NCBI GenBank assembly: GCA_903905685.1
Contig: CAIVHI010000127.1
Location: 1 to 11,531 of the forward strand
Source: an uncultured Bacteroidota bacterium
GTDB lineage: Bacteria; Bacteroidota; Bacteroidia; Chitinophagales; Chitinophagaceae
DNA length: 11,531 bases
Reading direction: 5' to 3'
In this document: positions 6,601 through 11,531 of the stretch, in pieces
Position numbering within the stretch: the first letter of the stretch is position 1
Layout of the letters: each line of letters starts with the position of its first letter
The notes under the pieces: model-generated
Told to the model about the DNA's origin: nothing
Databases searched by the model: none
Seen by the model: only the letters and a program-made list of their open reading frames with translations
Program-made: the position numbers and the translations under genes

Positions 6601-7104
6601 TTATTCGGCGGGGTGGGTCTTGAACGTATACACGCGTTGCAGCACGTAGCTGAGGGCTGATACGAACAGGGTGATGAAGACATAGGAGATGGTTGGCGGG
6701 ATCATGTGCAGAAAGTACACGCCGTCAAACAGTTTGATCATCAAGTAGGTAATTACGTTGAAAAGCACGGTGGTAAGCCCATACCTGAACAACTGCACCC
6801 TGCCATGCAGGTTGGATTCCGGGAAAACGATGTGGCGCGACAATACGAACCCCATGGGGAAGCTGATGCTGAATGCAATGATATAGGCCATTACCCTTGC
6901 AGTAATCGTCATCAACGCTGCAATACGGAAGTCCTCCTTATGAAGAATGAAATTCAGGCTGATGGAATAGATGACGATGTTTAAGACGGCATTGGAACCG
7001 CCACATGCCAAATAACGGAAAGTTTGAACGGGTATCCAGCGTGCGAAGGGTCTGTGGAAGAAGTCGATGGTACCGACTATGATATTTCGTGCTACGCTGA
7101 ACAA
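6601..7104 (-). CDS. GtrA-family membrane protein
   Basis: A 167-aa polytopic membrane protein of the GtrA/DPMS-like family, whose members help move polyprenyl-linked sugars across the inner membrane for glycosylation of lipopolysaccharide, teichoic acid or other glycans. The family entry motif is FRYLACGGSNAVLNIVIY (about 29-46). Four hydrophobic helices can be traced (about 30-52, 66-94, 103-125, 134-158), with the family's typical C-terminal basic end RVYTFK. The start is a TTG at 7104, since no ATG occurs near the N-terminus; it lies 20 bases after a very good promoter -7 box. It converges on the PurF-like gene, with 33 bases between the stops and no evident hairpin. No glycosyltransferase partner is adjacent, so the substrate is unknown. 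Confidence 0.83.
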   Translation of the reverse strand: MFSVARNIIVGTIDFFHRPFARWIPVQTFRYLACGGSNAVLNIVIYSISLNFILHKEDFRIAALMTITARVMAYIIAFSISFPMGFVLSRHIVFPESNLHGRVQLFRYGLTTVLFNVITYLMIKLFDGVYFLHMIPPTISYVFITLFVSALSYVLQRVYTFKTHPAE

Positions 7105-7124
7105 TCTGGGAGTGAAATTGCGGA

Positions 7125-7155
7125 CAAAAGTAAGGCAAATATTCGTTTGTCAAAA
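7125..7155 (-). promoter_or_regulatory. Promoter of the GtrA-family gene
   Basis: On the minus strand, TTTTG (7155 to 7151), an 18-bp spacer, then TACTTTTG (7132 to 7125) give a near-ideal Bacteroidota promoter. The -7 box ends 20 bases before the TTG start codon, which supports that unusual start because a transcript from here begins close to it. Confidence 0.78.
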
Positions 7156-7245
7156 CTTGCGGGCCACCATGGGGTTGTTAAGTAAAATAAAAACGATTAT
7201 ATGAGTTTTCTATGCCCAAAACTTTGAAAATCTACCCCTCCCAAG

Positions 7246-7293
7246 ATCAAAAAACGGCAGACTACACACGAAGGTAGCCTGCCGTTTTTTGAT
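7246..7293 (-). terminator. Strong intrinsic terminator after recQ
   Basis: Perfect 15-base arms, ATCAAAAAACGGCAG (7246-7260) and CTGCCGTTTTTTGAT (7279-7293), enclose an 18-base middle that can pair further (CTAC with GTAG). The A-run on one arm and T-run on the other make it usable in both directions. On the minus strand it starts 17 bases after the recQ stop and separates recQ from the GtrA-family gene. Confidence 0.95.
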
Positions 7294-7309
7294 TATTGAA
7301 GATGATGGA

Positions 7310-9535
7310 TTAGTTGGCGTATTCGCTCATAAACTTGATCCGCATCATTTTAAGGTGTTCTATGCTCACGTCGCGGTCTCTGAACTCGTCCAGCGCATTT
7401 TCGAGGTTGTCGTCGTCGCTGTTCCTAAAGTATTCGAAGATTTCATCTTGCTCATACTCGTCCAATTCCTGCTCCAAGCAGTAATCGAGGTTCAAGCGCG
7501 TGCCACTGGCCACAATGGTTTCCATTTCCACCAAGAGGTCTTGAATGGTGAGGCCCTTGTTTTTGGCAATGGTATCGAGGGGTATTTTTTTGTCGATGTT
7601 TTGGATGATGAACACCTTCATGCCGCTTTTGTTAACCACACTCTTCATTACGAAGTCGTCGGGCTTCACAATGTCGTTTTCCTCAACATATTTGGCAATC
7701 AATTCCACAAAGCGCTTACCATACCGCAAAGCCTTACCCTTGCTCACACCCGATATTTTCTCCAATTCCTCCAGCGTGGTGGGGTAGTTGGTGGCCATGT
7801 CTTCGAGGGAGTTTTCCAGGAATATGACGAACGGCGGGAGCTTCTTTTCCTTGGCAATCTGTTTGCGCAAAGCCTTCAGCAAGTCGAACATCTTGGGGTC
7901 GGTGGTTGCCGGGCCGGCATTGAGTGCCATGATTTCATCATCGTCTCCCAAGGCGTCGGAGTATTGGTGGTTGAGGGCAACCATGATGGAGTACGGTTTC
8001 TTCAGGAACTGGTGGCCTTTTTCGGTCACCTTCAACAGTCCGTATTCCTCGATGTCCTTCCGGATCATCCCTTCCAACATCATTTGGCGAATGAGGGAGT
8101 TCCAGAAATTATCGTCCATATTCATCACCAATCCTGCCCCAAACGACTTCAATTTATCGTGACGGAAGGTTTGGATTTGAGGGTTGTTCTTACCCAATAC
8201 TACATTCACCACATAGTCGATTCCAAAACGTTCGTCGAGTGCCAAAATGGCATCCAAAGTAATTTTGACACTGTCTTTTACTTCCAACCTTTCTTTTGGG
8301 TTCAGGCAGTTGTCGCAATGACCGCAATTGTCTGAGCTGTAGGTCTCCCCAAAATAGTGCAGCAACAACCGGCGGCGGCACACACCGCTTTCCACATAGG
8401 CCAACGTTTCCGAAATGAGTTGTGCACCCATTTCGCGTTCACTGAGCGGTTTGTCGCGCATCAAGTGTTCCAGCTTCTGCACGTCTTTGTAGGAGTAATA
8501 CAAAATGCACTTGCCTTCCAAGCCATCACGGCCGCCACGCCCGGTTTCCTGATAATAGTTTTCGAGCGATTTAGGTATGTTGTAGTGGATGACGAACCGA
8601 ACATCGGGTTTGTCTATGCCCATACCGAACGCAATGGTAGCAACGATCACATCCACTTTCTCCATCAGGAACATGTCCTGACGTTGGGAGCGCAATGGGC
8701 CTTCCAGTCCTGCATGGTAAGCCACGGCGGTTATGCCGTTGGCCTGAAGGGTATTGGCGAGCTCCTCGGTGGTTTTTCGGTTCAAGGTATAAATGATGCC
8801 GCTTTTGCCCTTCATGGTGCTGATGAATTTCACCATGTGCTTCAACGTCTGTTCCTTACTTATTTTCGGTACGATTTCGTAGAAGAGATTGGGGCGGTTG
8901 AAGGAATCAATGAATATGTTGGGCGTATTGAGGTTCAGGTTTTTTACGATGTCGTCCTGTACCTTGGGGGTTGCGGTGGCGGTAAGGGCAATGATGGGCA
9001 GTTTCTTGTCTATCTGGTCAATCATATCCCTCAGCTTCCGGTATTCCGGCCTGAAGTCGTGGCCCCATTCCGAGATACAGTGTGCTTCGTCTACTGCAAT
9101 AAACGATATGTTCAGGTCTGAGAAAAACGATATGTTTTCCTGTTTCGTGAGGGTCTCGGGAGCCACATAAAGCATTTTCGTCTTGCCTTCGGTGAGGTCA
9201 GACTTCACTTTCTTTTGTTGAACCTTGCTGAGCGTGGAATTGAGGAAGTGGGCGATGTTGTCTCTGCTGCTGTAACTGCGCACCAAATCAACCTGATTCT
9301 TCATAAGTGCGATCAGCGGAGATACGATGATGGCTACGCCGTCGCACAACAACGCCGGCAATTGGTAACACAACGATTTGCCGCCGCCCGTAGGCATGAT
9401 GACGAAAGTGTCTTCGCCGGCAAGGATACTCTGAATAATTTTTTCCTGCTCTCCCTTAAAAGTATCAAATCCAAAATATTTCAGAAGTTCTCTCCTGAGG
9501 TCGATTTGGGCACTGGGATTACTGACATCCTGCAT
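7310..9535 (-). CDS. recQ: ATP-dependent DNA helicase RecQ
   Basis: 3'-to-5' superfamily 2 helicase acting in recombination and replication-fork repair. The 741-aa protein has Walker A PTGGGKS at 48-54, the DEAH box with the RecQ signature VDEAHCISEWGHDFRPEY at 148-165, SFNRPNL at 211-217, and motif VI QETGRGGRDG at 329-338. A zinc-binding subdomain (Cys 386, 404, 407, 410) and winged-helix RQC region (about 420-520) follow, then an HRDC domain (about 547-618) that helps grip DNA. Residues about 640-741 form an extra C-terminal part: a helix-turn-helix-like segment (IPLDTIAKNKGLTIQDLLVE) and a very acidic stretch. E. coli RecQ, at about 609 aa, lacks this, but it is common in Bacteroidota as far as I recall. 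ATG 9535 gives a normal N-terminus. The gene is monocistronic: gene-free DNA upstream, terminator downstream. Confidence 0.97.
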   Translation of the reverse strand: MQDVSNPSAQIDLRRELLKYFGFDTFKGEQEKIIQSILAGEDTFVIMPTGGGKSLCYQLPALLCDGVAIIVSPLIALMKNQVDLVRSYSSRDNIAHFLNSTLSKVQQKKVKSDLTEGKTKMLYVAPETLTKQENISFFSDLNISFIAVDEAHCISEWGHDFRPEYRKLRDMIDQIDKKLPIIALTATATPKVQDDIVKNLNLNTPNIFIDSFNRPNLFYEIVPKISKEQTLKHMVKFISTMKGKSGIIYTLNRKTTEELANTLQANGITAVAYHAGLEGPLRSQRQDMFLMEKVDVIVATIAFGMGIDKPDVRFVIHYNIPKSLENYYQETGRGGRDGLEGKCILYYSYKDVQKLEHLMRDKPLSEREMGAQLISETLAYVESGVCRRRLLLHYFGETYSSDNCGHCDNCLNPKERLEVKDSVKITLDAILALDERFGIDYVVNVVLGKNNPQIQTFRHDKLKSFGAGLVMNMDDNFWNSLIRQMMLEGMIRKDIEEYGLLKVTEKGHQFLKKPYSIMVALNHQYSDALGDDDEIMALNAGPATTDPKMFDLLKALRKQIAKEKKLPPFVIFLENSLEDMATNYPTTLEELEKISGVSKGKALRYGKRFVELIAKYVEENDIVKPDDFVMKSVVNKSGMKVFIIQNIDKKIPLDTIAKNKGLTIQDLLVEMETIVASGTRLNLDYCLEQELDEYEQDEIFEYFRNSDDDNLENALDEFRDRDVSIEHLKMMRIKFMSEYAN

Positions 9536-9696
9536 ATGTATTTTTTAACTTGAATTTGTTTGTTCTCTTCGGCAATTTCCGCTCGGCGAGGTAGTGATTA
9601 TTGAAACGATTGCGAATATACGAAAATGATGTTAATAAAAATGCAATTAATGTCGCCCAAACCGAAAAAATAAATCACAATGTTTTGTGTAAATTA

Positions 9697-9712
9697 CCGA
9701 ATTCGGCATGCC
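9697..9712. repeat. Overlapping palindromes CCGAATTCGG and GGCATGCC
   Basis: CCGAATTCGG (9697-9706) is a perfect 10-bp palindrome, and GGCATGCC (9705-9712) is a perfect 8-bp palindrome overlapping it by two bases. GTCTAGAC (9748-9755) and AAGGaCCTT (9761-9769) follow nearby. Function unknown; possibly protein-binding sites or chance. Confidence 0.4.
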
Positions 9713-9843
9713 CGCTCCCGCCAAACCGGACTTTGTAGGCAGCAACGGTCTAGACGATGCAAGGACCTTATGTGACCCCGTTCGCACGCGGGAAAGTTAA
9801 TGGGTTATGTGGCATTCAAACCGCATACCTATCGATTTACGAT

Positions 9844-9876
9844 TTATATTAAAATATAACTTAATTTATAATATAA
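9844..9876. repeat. A/T-only inverted repeat downstream of the cysteine desulfurase
   Basis: TTATATT (9844-9850) and AATATAA (9870-9876) form 7-bp arms in a 33-base stretch containing a single C. It lies just past the cysteine desulfurase stop on the minus strand, where a terminator is expected, but it lacks a GC stem. Next to it, on the stop-codon side, is a tiny CGCA-loop-TGCG hairpin (9880-9891) whose minus-strand loop is GCAA, a GNRA tetraloop. Together they may form a weak 3' end. Confidence 0.35.
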
Positions 9877-9892
9877 TGGCGCATTGCTGCGT

Positions 9893-11029
9893 CTAAAGTA
9901 ATTCTTTAACCACTTCAATCACTCGGTCCACTTCTGCCTTCGTATTGTGTTTGCAAAATGAAAACCTGATGGGGACGATGTTCATATCGGATTCATTGCT
10001 GTAAATGGTCTTGATAACGTGGGATACCGATGTAGAGCCGCTTGTGCAAGCACTGCCCCCGCTCACACAGATGCCGGCCATATCTAAATTGAACAGCAGC
10101 ATTTCAGATTTTTCGGTCAATGGGAAAGCCACATTCAAGACGGTATACAGACTGCTGCCTTCGGGGTCGCCATTGAAGCGGACGTTGTTGAAGTTGCTCC
10201 GCAATTGCTCCATCATGTAGGATTTCAGTCCCCTAACGTATTCACTATCGGCCTCATACCCCGCAGTAGCCAACTCCAAGGCTTTGGCAAACCCCACGAT
10301 GCCGTAGGTGTTCTCGGTTCCGGCACGCATATTGCGTTCCTGGGCACCGCCCATAATGAGTGGGGTTATTTTCAGGCTGTCGTTCACATACAATATTCCT
10401 ACTCCCTTAGGGCCATGGAATTTATGTGCTGCGCCATTTGCAAAGTGGACTTTTACGGCTTTGAAATCAATGGGGTAGTGCCCCACGGTTTGTACGGTGT
10501 CGCAATGAAACACGGCACCATATTTCTCGCACAAATCGCCAACGGCCTTTACTTTCAGCAGGTTGCCTATCTCGTTGTTGGCATGCATCAGGCTCACAAC
10601 GGTTTTTCCTTCAGTTCCCGCCAACAGCTCTTCAAGGTGGTTGAGGTCAATATGTCCGTTTCCCGTTATTTTCGTGAATTTGAGGTCGGCAATGCCGCGT
10701 TTGGCAAACGCTTCCAAGGTGTGCAAGGTGGCATGGTGCTCCAAGGGAGACGTAATCATGTGTTGGCATCCCAAGTCGTAAATGGCGGCATGCAAGGCTG
10801 TATTGGTACTCTCCGTACCGCCGGAGGTGAAGAAAATTTCCCCTGGAGTTACATTCAACGCCTTGGCCACCGATTTCCTCGCGCTCTCAATAGCCATTTT
10901 CGTTTCCCGCCCATAGGAATAAATGGAGGACGGGTTCCCAAATTTCTCCGTAAAAAACGGCTTCATAGATTCGAAGACCTCTGTATCCAAAGCCGTTGTG
11001 GCTGCATTGTCAAAATATATCCTCGTCAT
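9893..11029 (-). CDS. Cysteine desulfurase, IscS/NifS type
   Basis: PLP enzyme that removes sulfur from cysteine as an enzyme-bound persulfide for Fe-S clusters and other thio-cofactors; cytoplasmic. The 378-aa product is a complete class V aminotransferase fold. It starts IYFDNAATTALD. Other motifs are TSGGTESTNTA (68-78), EHHA (97-100, His stacking on PLP), HANNEIG (149-155), CDTVQ (176-180, Asp and Gln contacting PLP), the PLP-binding Lys203 in AAHKFHGPKGVG, and RAGTEN (235-240). The persulfide Cys328 lies in SGGSACTSGS, the long-loop form of the group I NifS/IscS branch rather than SufS. No iscU, iscA or regulator adjoins it, so the symbol is left open between iscS and nifS-like. It diverges from hemH, another iron-pathway gene. 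Confidence 0.95.
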   Translation of the reverse strand: MTRIYFDNAATTALDTEVFESMKPFFTEKFGNPSSIYSYGRETKMAIESARKSVAKALNVTPGEIFFTSGGTESTNTALHAAIYDLGCQHMITSPLEHHATLHTLEAFAKRGIADLKFTKITGNGHIDLNHLEELLAGTEGKTVVSLMHANNEIGNLLKVKAVGDLCEKYGAVFHCDTVQTVGHYPIDFKAVKVHFANGAAHKFHGPKGVGILYVNDSLKITPLIMGGAQERNMRAGTENTYGIVGFAKALELATAGYEADSEYVRGLKSYMMEQLRSNFNNVRFNGDPEGSSLYTVLNVAFPLTEKSEMLLFNLDMAGICVSGGSACTSGSTSVSHVIKTIYSNESDMNIVPIRFSFCKHNTKAEVDRVIEVVKELL

Positions 11030-11055
11030 TTGCCTGTTTTCAAGTCTGAATACAA

Positions 11056-11063
11056 CAAAGATA
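11056..11063 (-). promoter_or_regulatory. -7 promoter element of the cysteine desulfurase gene
   Basis: On the minus strand, TATCTTTG (11063 to 11056) is a perfect TAnnTTTG and ends 26 bases before the ATG. The nearest upstream TTTG (11093 to 11090) is 26 bases away, too far for a classic -33, so only the -7 half is well supported. Confidence 0.55.
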
Positions 11064-11244
11064 ATACAAACTCCCGCATCATTTCTTTACAAATGATGTT
11101 ACCGCATCTATGAAATAATGTATTTTTCCATATACCCTTTGCGGTATCGTGATTTCGGTACCTTGGCGGCAGTAGTCCCATAATTGGTTGAGTCAGACCA
11201 TTGTCAATTCTATAATTGGAGATGGAGTAGCCGATGCGAACCTG

Positions 11245-11252
11245 TATTTTTG
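11245..11252 (+). promoter_or_regulatory. -7 promoter element of hemH
   Basis: TATTTTTG is a perfect TAnnTTTG and ends 21 bases before the hemH ATG. The closest TTG (11216-11218) is 26 bases upstream, so the -33 half is weak. The leader contains AAGTAAGG right before the start, one of the few purine-rich Shine-Dalgarno-like stretches in this window. ATAATTGG occurs twice just upstream (11180-11187 and 11212-11219). Confidence 0.55.
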
Positions 11253-11273
11253 CGGCTTCAACAGCAAGTAAGG

Positions 11274-11531
11274 ATGGCATTAAGGAAGAAGACGGGTATT
11301 GTTTTAATGAATTTGGGCTCTCCCGATACGCCGTCGGTACCCGATGTCCGCAGGTATCTCACCGAATTCCTCATGGATGGACGGGTGATTGATAAGCCGT
11401 ATGCCATGCGCAGCCTACTGGTGAAGGGCATCATCACACCGTTTCGTGCACCAAAGTCGGCCGAGGCATACGAGTCCATTTGGACGCCCCAAGGATCGCC
11501 ACTGGTGGATATTACCCGTCAACTCGCGGCC
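11274..11531 (+). CDS. hemH: Ferrochelatase, N-terminal part
   Basis: Inserts ferrous iron into a porphyrin in haem synthesis (protoporphyrin, or coproporphyrin in some lineages; the fragment cannot say which). Only the first 86 codons are present; the frame is open to the window end, against a usual length of about 320-350 aa. The N-terminus is diagnostic: TGIVLMNLGSPDTPSVPDVR, then RRYLTEFLMDGRVIDKP, IITPFRAPKSAEAYESIW and QGSPLVDITRQL. These match the family's LLNLGSPD start, the RxYLxEFLxDxRVID strand-helix and the KSAEAYxxIWxxxGSPL segment. The catalytic His and Glu lie further on and are not seen. ATG 11274 follows AAGTAAGG. It diverges from the cysteine desulfurase gene across 244 bases. 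Confidence 0.93.
   Translation, partial: MALRKKTGIVLMNLGSPDTPSVPDVRRYLTEFLMDGRVIDKPYAMRSLLVKGIITPFRAPKSAEAYESIWTPQGSPLVDITRQLAA

Larger units (their letters stand above)
9536..9892. other. 357-bp gene-free stretch between recQ and the cysteine desulfurase
   Basis: No convincing gene is present. The recQ side (9536-9690) is AT-rich and should hold the recQ promoter; the best guess on the minus strand is TATATTCG (9618 to 9611, one mismatch) with a TTG 23 bases upstream. The middle (about 9697-9800) is noticeably more GC-rich and carries several short palindromes. A 33-base stretch (9844-9876) is almost pure A/T. The only open frame noted is 30 codons (9708-9800, +) without a promoter or recognisable product. 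Confidence 0.6.

Noticed and set aside
7289..8335. 348-codon plus-strand open frame opposite recQ
   Set aside because: His/Val/Phe-rich composition typical of an antisense shadow; it starts within the recQ terminator region.
9708..9800. 30-codon ORF starting MPAPAKPDFVGSNGLDD
   Set aside because: No promoter or ribosome signal, no recognised similarity; expected by chance in a GC-richer patch.
9697..9800. SRP, 6S or tmRNA-like gene in the recQ-desulfurase gap
   Set aside because: None of the conserved cores of these RNAs was found on either strand.
10205..11113. 302-codon plus-strand open frame opposite the cysteine desulfurase
   Set aside because: Antisense to a gene with all catalytic residues; no promoter or domain.

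Overview
The window reads as a chromosomal, mostly housekeeping segment from a member of the Bacteroidota. Three things point that way. Perfect TAnnTTTG -7 elements (the Bacteroides/Flavobacterium sigma-A type) stand before seven of the nine transcription units whose 5' end is visible. Shine-Dalgarno sequences are essentially absent. Several proteins have Bacteroidota-typical architectures: a 741-aa RecQ with an extra C-terminal domain, a 615-aa PurF-like protein and a secreted carboxypeptidase-regulatory-like protein. No rRNA, tRNA, CRISPR array, insertion sequence, prophage or recognisable defence system was seen. The genus cannot be fixed from this sequence.

Layout, left to right. Bases 1-20 are not genomic: they match the end of an Illumina TruSeq adapter, so the window begins at a contig end. 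Bases 21-246 (-) hold the N-terminus of a secreted carboxypeptidase-regulatory-like protein, diverging from pyrD (332-1366, +; quinone-linked dihydroorotate dehydrogenase). A stand-alone feoA (1537-1782, +) follows without feoB and converges on a grpE-dnaJ chaperone operon (3751-1849, -) that ends in a clear intrinsic terminator. A LysE-type exporter (3994-4641, +) and a long PurF-like amidophosphoribosyltransferase (4720-6567, +) come next. They converge on a GtrA-family membrane protein (7104-6601, -). recQ (9535-7310, -) sits upstream of it, the two separated by a strong terminator. A 357-bp gene-free stretch precedes an IscS/NifS cysteine desulfurase (11029-9893, -). That gene diverges from the 5' part of ferrochelatase hemH (11274 to the window end, +).

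Functional themes are loose: pyrimidine and purine synthesis, iron and haem (feoA, cysteine desulfurase, hemH), protein folding and DNA repair. Apart from grpE-dnaJ the genes look like single transcription units. I see no convincing new multi-gene system. The best leads are three. First, the PurF-like protein keeps its PRPP site and nucleophilic Cys but appears, by eye alignment, to have lost the oxyanion-hole Asn and two Fe-S ligands, and it carries an insertion. Second, -7 boxes lie only 5-8 nt before the start codons of pyrD, feoA and the PurF-like gene, implying leaderless or nearly leaderless mRNAs. Third, an all-GC hairpin lies between grpE and dnaJ.
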